A stretch of DNA of 64,000 nucleotides from Spiroplasma melliferum (GCA_005222125.1 CP029202.1:372001-436000), one strand, 5' to 3'; counted from the first letter of the stretch, positions 33,291 to 45,049 are shown. Numbers and translations are program-made. The notes: generated by a model not told the origin, from the letters alone.

Positions 33291-34862
33291 ATGAAAAAAA
33301 AGAAGCATGTTAGCAAGTTTGGTTTTATTGTCTCCACATTGGGTGCAGCAATTGGACTTGGTAATGTATGGGGGTTCCCCACCTTATTAAAACAAAATGG
33401 AGGTTTAGCCTTTTTTGTTTTATATATTTTGGCAATTATTACTTGTGGGATTCCGTTATTAATTTTGGAATTCAACATTGGTAATATGCGTCGTAAATCG
33501 TTAATTAATATTTTTGATGAAGAAAACCCCAAAGCAAGTAGATTTATCGGTTGGTTTGAATCAGCTTTTATGTTTATTGTCGCTAACTACTATACTGTAT
33601 TAATTGGTTATGTTTTAATTTCATTAATACTAAATTTTACATCGTCAATTAATACACCGTTATGGTTTGATAATAATATTTTAAATCCTGGTGGAATTGG
33701 TGTGACCGGTAATGCTAATTTTCAATGATTAGCATACTTAGCCTTTATTGCGATTGTTATTATTGCTGGGACAATTGTGATGTTTCGAGCAAAAGGAATT
33801 GAAAAAGCGAATGTTATTTTTATTCCAGTCTTATTTGTTATTTTATTAGTTTTAGCAATTTATGTTTTAACAATTCCAGGAGCATTACAAGGACTAGGAA
33901 CAGTTTTAATGCCAACGGAAAAAACTTTAAGTTCCTTTGGCAACTTGCAAGTATGAAGTGATGCCTTTGGATTAGGTGTGTTTACTGTTTGCGTCGGATC
34001 AGGATTTATGATGTTATTTGCTGGTGCAGCGCCAAAAACACAGGATAATACGAATAAAGCATATATTTTATCATTTGGAGTTTTAGCAATTTCGCTTTTA
34101 ACATTAATTATGGTTTTTGGTTCAGCAGGAATTTTAGTTCATGAACAAAATCCGGGATTAATTACGATTGATGATTATACCAACGCAATTGATGAAGCTT
34201 TTCCAAAGGATGGTGGTTCTAGTTTTATTTTTAATGTCTTTCCACAAACTTTTAATGTTATTAATAAACAAACCTTTGTTGGTTTTGGAAACTTTTTAGG
34301 AATTTTATTTTTTACAGCACTATTATTTGCTGGATTAAGTAGTATTATTGCAATGATTGAAGTTGTTATAAATGGAATTTTTTCAAATTACAAGGTAAAG
34401 GAAAAGTATGTCATTATTATTTTAATGATATTAATGGCAACAATTGGTTTAGTATTGATGTTTAAAGATACTAATCAGTTACTTTACTCATTCCAAGCTT
34501 TAGCTGGTAGTGTTAACATGCTGGTGATGGCTTTAGTTGAAATTATTTTATTTGTTCATATTTACAAAAAGTTACCAATAATGATTGCATATAATAATGC
34601 ACACTCATGAATTAAAATTGGTAAAACATATAAATTTGCTATTTCGTATTTAACACCATTATTATTAGCAGTTAATAGTGTCTTTATGTTTTATGCCTTT
34701 ATTAGTTCGGGGCTATCAAAACCTTGATGATTATCAGTATTAGCAGTCTTATTAGGAATTATTATTCCGTTAGGATGTAGTGTTTTGTCGGTTACTGTTT
34801 TAAAAAAATATCAAATTAAACCAGTACCAATTGGAATATGACAAGAAGGATTGGAGAACTAA
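33291..34862 (+). CDS. Sodium-dependent NSS-family transporter
   Basis: 523 residues, about 11-12 spans. The N-terminus has the family hallmark GAAIGLGNVWGFPTLLKQNGG; sodium/substrate region LFAGLSSIIAMIEV appears in the second half. Bacterial neurotransmitter:sodium symporter homologues import amino acids (e.g. Trp, Tyr, Met, Leu). ATG 33291 has AAAGGA upstream; earlier in-frame starts lack one. Paired with the tiny gene downstream. Confidence 0.92.
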
Positions 34863-34865
34863 GCA

Positions 34866-35018
34866 ATGGCAACTTGATTAATTATTACATTGACTATTAT
34901 TATTGTGTTATTTCTTGTTTTATTTGGAGGATTTATCTTTTTTATGTATAAAGATTGAAACAATAATATTAAAAGTGCAGAAGAAACAAAACTAAAAAAA
35001 AGTAAAAATAAAAGTTAA
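34866..35018 (+). CDS. NSS transporter small subunit (MetS-like)
   Basis: 50 residues, missed by length cut-offs. One hydrophobic span (LIITLTIIIVLFLVLFGGFI) then a Lys-rich cytosolic tail. GGAG lies nine bases upstream, four bases after the transporter stop. Tiny single-span partners encoded just after NSS genes are known from Corynebacterium MetS-MetP, where both are needed for uptake. Same placement and size suggest the same role here. Confidence 0.65.
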
Positions 35019-35040
35019 TCATAACTTTTATTTTTACTTT
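34999..35040 (+). terminator. Strong terminator
   Basis: Perfect 19-bp stem (AAAGTAAAAATAAAAGTTA and complement) with a four-base ATCA loop; overlaps the end of the small-subunit gene. Confidence 0.8.
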
Positions 35041-35099
35041 AGAATAATATTGTTTGGAGAAACAAAAAATAGTTGCAATTAATTGAAAAAGAATTATAA

Positions 35100-35316
35100 T
35101 AAAACCATAAATATTAGAGGAGTAATTAAAAGGATAGTTCAGAGAGTTAATTGTGGTGGTGTGAAATTAATCTATTGTTTTAATGAAGGTTGCTAAATAT
35201 TTTAACTTGATATTTTAATTAAGGTAATAAGTGATACTTATTAAAAAAAGGATGGTACCGTAATTATTAGATAATAATTGCTCCTATTATTTTATTTAAA
35301 TAATAGGAGTTTTTAT
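35100..35316 (+). promoter_or_regulatory. T-box leader of valS
   Basis: Contains the T-box core GGATGGTACCG at 35250-35260, a Stem I segment GGTGGTGTGAAA around 35153-35165, and a terminator stem CTCCTATTATT / AATAATAGGAG (35281-35309) followed by Ts. Uncharged tRNA-Val binding is expected to favour antitermination. The specifier codon should be GTN; I could not place it with certainty. Confidence 0.85.
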
Positions 35317-35333
35317 TTAGAAAGGAAACAAAA

Positions 35334-38000
35334 ATGGGAAAAGAATTAACAAAGAAATATGATCATATCTTGGTCGAAACAGGAAAATATCAATTTTGGA
35401 AGAAAAAAGGTTATTTTACCGCGGATGTTAAAAGTAAACAACCAAGTTTTAGTATTGTTATTCCACCCCCAAATGTGACAGGGAAATTGCATTTAGGTCA
35501 TGCATGAGATACAACATTGCAAGACTTGATTATTCGTTATAAAAAATTACTAGGATTTGATACTTTATATTTACCAGGAATGGATCATGCGGGAATTGCT
35601 ACCCAGGCAAAAGTAGAAGAACGTTTGCGTGTAACAAAAAATATTTTACGACATGATTTAGGACGAGAAAAGTTTATTGAACAAGTTTGAGCATGAAAGG
35701 AAGAATATGCTGAAATTATTCGTGAGCAATGAGCTAAATTAGGTTTAGCATTAGATTATTCACGCGAACAATTTACGTTAAATAATAATTTATCAGTGGC
35801 AGTGCAAAAAGTTTTTATTGATTTATACCAAAAAGGATTAATTTATCGTGGTAAACGAATTATTTCATGAGATCCCGTGCAAAAAACCGCTTTATCAAAT
35901 ATTGAAGTTATTTATCAAGAACAACAAGGTAAAATGTATTACTTTAAATATTTTTTAGAGAATAGCACAAGTGAGTTTTTGACCATTGCAACAACGCGTC
36001 CAGAAACAATGTTTGCTGATCAATGTGTTGTTGTTAATCCAAATGATAATCGTTATCGCAAATATTGAAATAAAAAGGTAGTAAATCCCGCAAACGGTGA
36101 ATTACTTCCTATTATTTGTGATGATTATGTTGAACAAGATTTTGGAACGGGAGCAATGAAATGTACACCAGCACATGATGCTAATGATTTTGAAATTGCT
36201 TTGCGTCATCAGTTAGCGATGCCAATTTGTATGAACTTAGATGGAACAATGAACGAATTAGCTGGGAAATATCATAACCAAGATCGTTTTACTGCTCGTC
36301 AAAATTTAGTGCATGATTTAAATCAACAAAAGTTAATTGTTGAAATTAAAGATTATTCTCACCAAGTTGGTTTTTCAGAACGAAGTGGTGCTATTGTTGA
36401 ACCATATTTGTCAGACCAATGATTTGTTAAAATGGAATATTTTGCTGAAAAAATTATTAAATTTCAATCATCAACAAATAAAATTCAATTTTATCCATCT
36501 CGCTTTAATATAACATTAATTAATTGAATGAAAAATGTTCAAGATTGATGTATTTCACGGCAACTATGATGGGGACATCAAATTCCAGCATGATATCATA
36601 AAGATGATTCAACAAAAATTCATGTCGGTTTAACTCCACCAGATAATAGTAAAAATTGAATTCAAGATGCAGATGTTTTAGATACTTGATTTTCATCAGC
36701 ATTATGGCCAATGACAAGTTTAGGATGAAATTGAGATAAAACATTATTTCAACGCTATTTTCCAACTAATGTTTTGGTAACTGGTTATGATATTATTTTC
36801 TTTTGAGTTTCAAGAATGATGTTTGAATCATTAGAATTTACGAAGGAAAAACCATTTAATGATGTTTTAATTCATGGTTTAATTCGGGATGAAGAAGGGC
36901 GAAAAATGAGTAAGTCATTAGGGAATGGGATTGACCCGATGGATGTTATTAAAGAATATGGTGCAGATACATTACGTTATTTTTTAGTTACAAATAGTGC
37001 CCCAGGACAAGATTTACGTTTTTCGTTAGAAAAAGTTAATAGTGCTTGAAATTTTATTAATAAGTTATGAAATGCTGCTCGTTATGTTGAAATGAATTTA
37101 GCAAATAATTTTAAACCATTGGTTAATTTTGAAATAGAAATTAAAAACTTATTATTAAACCATCAAGAAAATGCTATTGACCAATGAATTTTATCAGAAT
37201 TAGCAAAAACAATTACTAAAGTACAAACTAATATGGAAAAATATGAATTTGTTTTAGTTGGAAAAGATTTGTATGATTTTGTATGAAATAAGTTTTGCTC
37301 ATGATATATTGAATTAACAAAAGTTAATTTGCAAAGTAATAATGCAACAATTAAAATGGTATCAACTCAAACATTGTTTTATGTTTTAAAACAAATTTTA
37401 ATTATGTTACATCCATTTATTCCATTTGTAACGGAAGAAATTTATCAAAAATTAAATTTAAAAGAATCAATTATGTTAGAAGTTTATCCAAAAATTAATT
37501 TTAATTATAATGTTGATTATTTAAATTTAGTAACGGAAATTGTTGCTGCAATCCGCGAATTGCGAAGCAATTATCAAATTAAAAAAGAACATATTATTGA
37601 AATTTGATTTGATCAAGCAAGTAGTAAGAATAACATTACTACAAATGTTATTTCATTAATTAATGAATTTATTTTAAAAATGGTTAATAGTAAAATTATG
37701 GGTGTGCTTCACCAAAAAGATCAAAACCAAAAATATGCAACAATTCCATTAACGAATGTTATTTTAGAAGTTGGATTGAATGATATTGTTGATGAAACAA
37801 TTGAGCACCAAAAAATCAATGCGGAATTAACTCGCCTAGAACAAGAACTAAAACGAAGCAAAAACATTTTAAATAATCCAAATTTTTTAGCAAAGGCAAA
37901 TGCTGAAAAGATTAAACTTGAAGAAGAAAAATATGCCCAATATTTAGAACAATATCAACAATTAAAAGGAAAAATAACAAATGACAATTCCAACAATTAA
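35334..38000 (+). CDS. valS: Valyl-tRNA synthetase
   Basis: 888 residues, class I. HIGH motif as KLHLGHAWD, editing region with [10 protein letters not shown] and [17 protein letters not shown] as [10 protein letters not shown]. The C-terminal coiled coil ([19 protein letters not shown]) is typical for ValRS. More than twenty TGA/Trp codons. Controlled by the T-box just upstream. Its last 20 bases overlap trmFO. Confidence 0.96.
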
Positions 38001-39315
38001 CATTATTGGTGCTGGATTAGCGGGGACCGAGGCAGCTTATCAATTAGCGCGGAGAGGTTTTAAGGTTAACTTGTATGAAACTAAACGGTTAATAAAAAAT
38101 CCAGTACAAAAACAAAATTCATTTGCGGAATTGGTTTGTTCAAATTCATTACGTAGTGAAAGTTTAACGAATGGTATCGGTTTATTAAAACAAGAAATGT
38201 TAGCATTTGATTCATTAATTATTAAAGCAGCGTATGCAAGTCGTGTTCCAGCTGGTGGAGCATTAGCAGTTGATCGTCATCAGTTTTCAGAATATATTAC
38301 AACGTGATTAACAAATAATTCAAATGTGACTTTAATTGACCAAGAGGTAACAACTATTGATGATAAGGCAATTACATTGATTGCTTCTGGACCATTAACA
38401 ACATCAAAATTTCAAACTACCATTCAAGCATTATTGGGTCAAGAATATTTTTATTTTTATGATGCAGCAGCGCCAATTATTACAAAAGATAGTATTGATT
38501 TTACTAAAGTATATTATAAATCACGTTATGATCAAGGCGATAGCAAAGATTATATTAATTGTCCAATGAGTAAGGATGAATTTGAATTATGAGTTCAAGC
38601 ATTAATTACAGCAGAAACAGTGGCCTTACATGATTTTGAAAAAGAAATTTATTTTGAAGGGTGTATGCCAATTGAGGTAATGGCAAAACGGGGTATTAAG
38701 TCATTATTGTTTGGATCATTAAAGCCAGTTGGTCTAGAAACCTCAAGTGGTAACCGCCCATATGCTGTGGTGCAATTACGTCAAGATGATGCAATTGATA
38801 CTTTATATAATTTAGTTGGTTTTCAAACTAATCTAAAGTTTCCTGAACAACAACGTCTTATTAGAATGATTCCAGGCTTAGCAAATGCCCAAATTGTTCG
38901 ATATGGTGTTATTCATAAGAATAATTTTATTAATTCGCCAATTTTATTAAATCAATTTTTACAAGTAAAAAAACATCATAATATCTTTTTTGCTGGTCAA
39001 ATTATTGGTGTTGAGGGATATGTTGAATCAGCGGCCACAGGAATTATTAGTGCATTAAATATTACAAGATTTTTAAATAAGAAATCAATGTTAACATTTC
39101 CACCTGAAACAATGATGGGAGCATTAGTGAATTATATTGTTAATGCTTCAAAAACTAATTTTCAACCGATGAAAGCAAATTTTGGAATTATCCCTGCCTT
39201 TGAACAACATTTTAAAAGCAAAAATGAAAAATATTTAGCATATAGTGATCGGGCATTAACAATATTAAAACATTTTATTATAAACAATAATTTAAATATG
39301 GAAAGTATCTTTTAA
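37981..39315 (+). CDS. trmFO: Folate-dependent tRNA (uracil-54-C5)-methyltransferase
   Basis: Makes m5U54 in tRNA using methylenetetrahydrofolate and FAD. 444 residues. FAD fold [19 protein letters not shown] at the start; [13 protein letters not shown] and YESAATG-like GYVESAATG and [12 protein letters not shown] near the end. Overlaps valS. The folate need links it to thyA/folA at 50096-51447. Confidence 0.94.
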
Positions 39316-39375
39316 TAATTTTAAAAAAGCATAAAATATAAGTAGAATAATGCAAACAGAAAAGAGGCGCTAAAA

Positions 39376-40794
39376 ATGAATTTGGAATTAAATGCATTAA
39401 TTAATGGTGAATTAATCAATAATGGGGATTGATTAGAAATAATTTCACCAATTAATAATAAGCCATATGGTCGTGTTCCAGCTCTAAAAGAAAAAGAAAT
39501 AAATGAAGCTTTTAAGGGGGCTCGACATTCACAAAAAGCATGAGCAAAATTAACTTTATTTGAACGAATTAGTTATTTGCAAAAATGAGCAAAATTATTA
39601 GAAAGTCATAAAACAGAACTTGCGAAAATTATGGCCCATGAAGTTGGAAAAAGTTTAAAAGATGGTCAAATTGAAGTTGAACGTAGTATTGAATATATTG
39701 ATTATACGATTGAAGAAGCAAAACGAGTTTTTCCAGAAACATTAACTGGTGATGGTTGAAATGTTAAAAATAAAATAGGTATTTTTTCTCGTGTTCCTAA
39801 AGGTGTTGTTTTAGCAATTTCACCATTTAATTATCCCGTCAATTTAAGTATTGCAAAAATTGCACCAAGCTTAGTTGTTGGTAATACTGTTGTTTTTAAG
39901 CCAGCAACAAATGGTAGTTTAACCGGATTATATATGGCAAAGTTAGCTTTTGAAGTTGGTTTTCCAAAAGGTGTTTTTAATGTTGTAACTGGTCGTGGAC
40001 GTGATATTGGAGATTTATTAGTTTTAAATCCTGAAATTAATGTTATTTCATTTACTGGGTCAGTTGCCGTTGGGAATCATATTCGCAAATTAGGGCATGG
40101 AAAAGACTTAGTATTAGAATTAGGGGGAAAAGATCCAGCTTTAGTATTAAAAGATGCTGATTTAGCAAAAGCGGTAAAAGAAATTGTTGCTGGTGCTTAT
40201 GCTTATTCTGGGCAACGTTGTACAGCAATTAAGCGAGTATTAGTAGATGAAACAATTGCTGCTGAATTAGTACAATTGTTAAAAATAGAAGTTGGCAAGT
40301 TAGAAGTAGGTTCGCCATTAGATAATAAAGCAATTATTCCAGTAATTGATTTAAAAGCTGCAGATTTTGTGCAAGGTTTAATTGATGATGCTTTAGCAAA
40401 AAAAGCAACATTAGTACTTGGTAATCAACGAAAAGATAATTTACTTAGTGCAACTTTAATTGACCATGTTACGCCAGAAATGCGATTAGCATGAGAAGAA
40501 CCATTTGGCCCAGTCTTACCAATTATTCGTTGCAAAAATGTTGAAGAAATGATTACCTTAGCAAATAAATCAAACTTTAAATTGCAGGCATGTATTTTTA
40601 CAAAAGATATTAATGCAGCATTTAATATTGCTAATGAGTTAGAAACAGGAACGGTTAACATTAATGGTCGTACTCAACGGGGGCCTGATTCATTCCCATT
40701 TTTAGGAATTCATGATTCTGGACAGGGAGTGCAAGGGATTCGTGAAACAATTAATTCAGTTACTCGTTTTAAAGGATTAGTAATTAATTATTAA
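39376..40794 (+). CDS. gapN: Non-phosphorylating NADP-dependent glyceraldehyde-3-phosphate dehydrogenase
   Basis: Oxidises glyceraldehyde-3-phosphate to 3-phosphoglycerate, giving NADPH. 472 residues, aldehyde-dehydrogenase superfamily. Catalytic Cys in SGQRCTAIKR (~residue 281) and Glu in VLELGGKDPALVL; ISFTGSVAVG binds the cofactor. The GRTQRGPDSFPFLG segment is GapN-like. In organisms lacking an oxidative pentose-phosphate route this is a main NADPH source. Confidence 0.88.
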
Positions 40795-40852
40795 AACTAA
40801 TCTTTTTTTAGTTTTATGATATATTATATTTATAAGTAGGTGAAAATAAAAA

Positions 40853-41185
40853 ATGGAAAATAAAGTGGAGCAAATGTCTTTGCGTGAAGAAAAAATTGAA
40901 CAAACTTTGAATGAACTAATGTCAATAATTCAAGCAATTAATTTAGATCTTAGTGAATTACAAGAACGAGCAAGTTTAAAAACGAATGCTGTTCTTGATG
41001 AGTATGATACTATTGCTGAGCAAATTGCTAATATTGCAAAGGAAATCAATGATTTAGAATATAAGTTTGATATTACGGAAATTTCACTATATTTAATTTT
41101 TTTAGATTTAAAATTATCATTTAATATTTTAAAAAATAAGTTAGAAGTAACAAAATATTTAATCCAACTTTTTCAAAGACAGTAA
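40853..41185 (+). CDS. Small coiled-coil protein
   Basis: 110 residues, unrecognised. Almost entirely helical with heptad-like spacing (IEQTLNELMSIIQAINLDLSELQE), acidic in the first half, more hydrophobic in the second (ISLYLIFLDLKLSFNILKN). AGTAGGTGAA precedes the ATG. A hairpin (AAAGACA / TGTCTTT, 41174-41203) closes the unit just before the ATT repeat. Confidence 0.55.
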   Translation: MENKVEQMSLREEKIEQTLNELMSIIQAINLDLSELQERASLKTNAVLDEYDTIAEQIANIAKEINDLEYKFDITEISLYLIFLDLKLSFNILKNKLEVTKYLIQLFQRQ

Positions 41186-41203
41186 TTAATTATTATTGTC
41201 TTT
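41174..41203 (+). terminator. Probable terminator
   Basis: AAAGACA pairs with TGTCTTT; short stem, T-rich tail running into the ATT array. Overlaps the end of the coiled-coil gene. Confidence 0.5.
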
Positions 41204-41205
41204 TA

Positions 41206-41291
<86 letters not shown>

Positions 41292-41304
41292 GAGGTTATT
41301 AAAA

Positions 41305-41760
41305 ATGGATTTAAAACAAGAGAAGTTTTTGTTTACAGATGGGGAAGAACATTTTATTACTGATTTTCAGCAAGAAAAGGGTTATATTTTTTATTTTTTT
41401 CCAAAAGCAGCAACACCAGGCTGTACTTTAGAAACAATTGCTTATAATCGTTATTATCAAAAGTTTTTAACTGCTGGTTATAATGTTATTGGTATTAGTC
41501 GTGATAATTTAAAAAAACAAACTAAGTTTCAAAATGATAATAATGTTAGTTTCCCCATGTTATGTGATATTGATTCTAAATTATGTGAGATGTTTAGTGT
41601 CTTAAAAGAAAAGAAAATGTTTAATAATGTTTATTTTGGAATTGAACGAAGTACCTTTTTGTTAGACAATGATTTTAAGATTATTCAAGAATGACGAAAA
41701 GTTAAACCAGTTGAGCATATTAAAACAGTGTTGTTAGCCGTAACAGAAACCAATTTATAA
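41305..41760 (+). CDS. bcp: Peroxiredoxin, BCP/PrxQ type
   Basis: 151 residues, thiol peroxidase reducing hydroperoxides. The peroxidatic cysteine is in KAATPGCTLET; the resolving Cys usually five residues later is absent, so it is either 1-Cys or uses another cysteine. GISRDNLKKQTKF and FPMLCDIDS follow as in the family. GGAGG precedes ATG 41305. The upstream ATT array may modulate expression. Confidence 0.88.
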
Positions 41761-41838
41761 ATAATAAATCTTAGTGTTATTAGTATTGTGATCTAAATTT
41801 TAGGAGAAAAATGTTTAGAATTACGAAAGGATTTTAAT

Positions 41839-42519
41839 ATGGTACAAAATTTAATAAACTTTTCAACAAATTTTAAATATAATGGTTTGTCTAACCAAAA
41901 AATTATTGTTAATTATAATAAAGTTTTTAAATATATTAAATTAAACAATAAAACAAAAAAAATTATTAATTGATTATTAAGTAATAATGATTATATTCCT
42001 AATATAACTATTTTTCCAGATTATATTTCATATGATTTAATTGATGGATATACTTTTACTCAAATTGGTGATACTGGTATATTAGAATTAAGAAGTATTT
42101 TATTAGTATTACAAAATTTGCAAAAATTAAAATATAAAAATAAATATATTGTCCATGGAGATTTAAGCCCGGTTAATGTTATTTTTAAGCAAGATTTAAA
42201 AATTAAAAAAATAGTTGATTGAGATAATGTTAAACTTGGTTCAAAATATCAAGACCCAGCATATGTTTTTTGATTATGAATAAATTTTGGTGGAAATAAT
42301 AAAAGTTTTAGTGAAATTAAAAAGGAAGCTAATATTTTTAAAAACACTTTACATTATAATCAAAAAGACCTTAAATATCTTAAACGGTGAATTTATAAGG
42401 TTATAAAAAGTGAAATGAAAAAACATTCTTATCAAATTAAAGGTAATGATTGATTATTAAAATGATATTTAAACTGTATCGACTGGATTAAATCTGAATG
42501 AAAAAATCTTTGAATTTAA
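41839..42519 (+). CDS. Small phosphotransferase-type kinase (APH/choline-kinase-like)
   Basis: 226 residues, visible only when ~12 TGA codons are read as Trp. GAAAGGA precedes ATG 41839. The centre has the kinase catalytic loop VHGDLSPVNVIF (HGDxxxxN) and then IVDWDNVKLG, the metal-binding Asp segment, as in aminoglycoside phosphotransferases, choline kinases and related small-molecule kinases. The N-lobe is short and lacks an obvious glycine loop. The next gene, a broken flippase-like protein, overlaps its end, which suggests joint work on a cell-surface lipid or glycan precursor (inference). Confidence 0.7.
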
Positions 42520-43863
42520 AATCATTTTTTGATATAAAATTAAATAAAAATGAAACTAATTTATATTTAAGTTTTTTCTTATATTCTTTAATTCCATCAA
42601 TATGAATTTTAGTTCGTACAATAATCATTACAAAATATATGGATGTGTCATTAGATACTTATGCCCAATGAGAATATCTCAATACTATTCTTGAAATTCT
42701 TCAAGAAGCTTTTGTTTTTCCATTGTTCTTTTTTCTTGGAAAAATTAAAAATAATAAAATTAATGACTTAAATAAAATTCGTCAAATTTATTTATTTGTT
42801 TTTTTGATTTACTTAGGAATTATTTTTCTTTTTTCTTTTTTTACTGATAATTTAATTAAAATTATTGATGGTTATAATTATAATGACCAAATAATATTTT
42901 TTAATTTGCAATTATATTCAAAAATTCCAGAAATTTTATTGTTAATTTCTACTGCCTTTTTATTAAATATTGGTAAAAGTAAATGGTTCTTTTTTCTATT
43001 ACTAGGTAAAATGATAATTTATATTATTTTAGATTTTACTTTAGTAAATGAAAATGTTTTTCCAAATGCATATATTGGTTTGGGATTAAGTAGTATTTTA
43101 ACCAATATATTTTTATTTGTTTTTTCTTTATTAATTATTGCAAACTTTTTTAGTTTTAAAATTTTTTGAAATATTAAAACTTTTCGATTAACAAAATTAG
43201 AATTTAATAAAGTTTTTTTTTCTTAATTTTATTTTTACTTTTTTATCATCGGCAATTAATAACTTTTTTTATTTATTAGTAATTGCAAAAACATTAAATT
43301 CATTAACTGCTTCTGGTTCATATTGATTAGCAAATCAACTAATTTGAAATTGAATTTTATTACCAATAATTGCTTTAGTTGAAGTATTTAAAGCTGTAAT
43401 TGCCATTAATGTAGATGAGGGGATAAATAGTAAGGAACTTAATAAAAAATTTATTAAATATTTTAAACTTTCATTTCTTTTATTTGTTGTTTAAGCAGGC
43501 ATAGTTTATGGAATATGAATTCCTTTTTCTAGGTTTTTAACTAATAATGATCAAACAAAAATGACCGAATCAATGCAAATTATGACGATTGTTATTTGAT
43601 TTTATCTTTTTTATACTTGAGCTACATTGATTGAGGCTGTTTTTATTGGGATTGGCAAATTAAAATTCTTATTAATAAAATCATGTATAATAAATTTTAC
43701 AGTTTATTTAATTCCATTTATATTAATTGGATTTAATATTCTATTACTAAAAATAAAATTAATTATTTTTATTTATAGTTTTTCTTTATTAGGGTCTTTT
43801 ATTGTTAATCTTATAATGTATTTAATATTGTTTAGGAAAAATAAAAAGACAAAGTCTTGTTAA
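42498..43863 (+). pseudogene. Flippase-like multi-span membrane protein, frameshifted and with a nonsense codon
   Basis: Starts at ATG 42498, overlapping the kinase by 22 bp. The first frame gives about 242 residues with several spans and stops at TAA 43224-43226, right after nine Ts (43213-43221). Removing one base restores a second frame (FTFLSSAINNFFYLLVIAK) that continues to 43863, but with TAA at 43492-43494. The rebuilt protein would be ~450 residues with about 12 spans, resembling polysaccharide/lipid flippases. Best read as inactivated. Confidence 0.65.
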
Positions 43864-43929
43864 TGCTTTTATACCAAAAAGCATTAAATTTATGGCTCTT
43901 AAACAAACACTTACTTTATTCCATCCTAT
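43842..43929. repeat. Direct repeat copy A (~85 bp), contains a terminator hairpin
   Basis: From AAAAAGACAAAGTCTTG to ACTTTATTCCA, nearly identical to copy B at 46488-46574 (one base indel, one substitution). It covers the last codons and stop of the flippase-like gene and the hairpin TTAATGCTTTT / AAAAAGCATTAA. Confidence 0.9.
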
Positions 43930-43967
43930 TCTAACTATATACCAAAATAGATTGATTTTTTTGGTAT

Positions 43968-43995
43968 TTAATGGTTTAATAATTTAAACTATTAA
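43968..43995. promoter_or_regulatory. Candidate operator: 12-4-12 palindrome
   Basis: TTAATGGTTTAA, four bases, TTAAACTATTAA: inverted repeat with a single mismatch, 21 bp before the ArsR-like ATG and ahead of the regulator/DJ-1/oxidoreductase genes. ArsR-family proteins typically bind such 12-2/4-12 palindromes at their own promoter. Confidence 0.55.
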
Positions 43996-44015
43996 ATGAC
44001 TGTTTTGGAGGTTAC

Positions 44016-44300
44016 ATGGCAAAATATAGCGAACTGTAGCTAGAATTAAATGAAATAAGTAAGTTTTTAATTGCAATTGACGACAAAAAAAGACAAACAA
44101 TTATTATTTGTTTATTAGAAGAAAACGATTGTGTTGGAATTCAGGTTGAAGAATTAATAGCAGCAACGGGGTTTTCGCGACCTGCAATATCGCACCATTT
44201 AAAAATTTTAAAACAAGCTAAAATAGTTTCATTTCATGCAGTTGGCACGAAAAATTTTTATTATTTGTATAATGATACAACTGAAATTGGAAAACTATAA
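44016..44300 (+). pseudogene. ArsR-family regulator with premature TAG
   Basis: 95-codon frame from ATG 44016 (TTGGAGG upstream), with an in-frame TAG at codon 8 (44037-44039). After it the frame runs 86 codons and encodes a clear winged helix: IQVEELIAATGFSRPAISHH and LKILKQAKIVS. No good alternative ATG/GTG/TTG follows the TAG with a binding site. Either inactivated, or translated from an unusual start. Next to DJ-1 and oxidoreductase genes it would be the local repressor. Confidence 0.65.
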
Positions 44301-44350
44301 TGTTTTTTAACCAAGATAAGTGAAATAATGTATAAGGAGAGGACAAAATA

Positions 44351-45049
44351 ATGAAGAAAATTTTAATTGTAGAAACTAATACAAATAGATATAAAAATAC
44401 CAATGAAGCTACTGGCTTGTGATTGGGTGAAAGCGCAGAATTTGTTGATGAATTACAAAAACATGGAATTAAATATGATTTTGTGAGTCCAAACGGTGGT
44501 TTAGTACCCCTTGATCCTAGAAGCATGAAATACATGGATGAAGCGATTTGAAATGTATATGAAGACAAAGATTTTTTACAAAGGGGCATTCAAAACACAT
44601 TAAAACCCAACGAAATAAAACCAAATGAATATAGTGCAATTTACTATACCGGTGGGCATGGTGTAATGTGAGATTTTCCAGACAATAGTGAAATTCAAGC
44701 AATAGCTAGACAAATTTATATGAATAATGGTTATTTAGTTTCAGTGTGCCATGGAATTGCTGGTTTATTAAATCTAAAAGATGATCAAGGAAACTATATA
44801 ATTGCTGGTAAAAAAATCACTGGTTTTACTACCTCAGAAGAAATTTTAGCGGGAAAGAAAAAACAAGTACCGTTTTTAAATCAAAAAATTGCAAAAAGTC
44901 GTGGTGCCATTTGACATAAGAAACGTTTTTATAAAGATTATGCCTTGATTGACAACAATATAATTACAGGACAAAATCCATTTTCTGTGCGATCAGTTGC
45001 AAAGCTACTTATTAGGGAACTAAATAATGCAAACAATCTTGGGAAGTAA
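44351..45049 (+). CDS. DJ-1/PfpI-family protein (Hsp31-like)
   Basis: 232 residues. Nucleophile elbow Cys in VSVCHGIAGLL, TGGHGVMWDFPDN before it and the early Glu in GESAEFVDEL match the class I glutamine-amidotransferase-like DJ-1/PfpI group (glyoxalase III or deglycase-type stress proteins). AAGGAGAGG precedes ATG 44351. Overlaps the next gene by 23 bp, so they are coupled. Probably handles reactive carbonyls or oxidative stress (inference). Confidence 0.85.
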
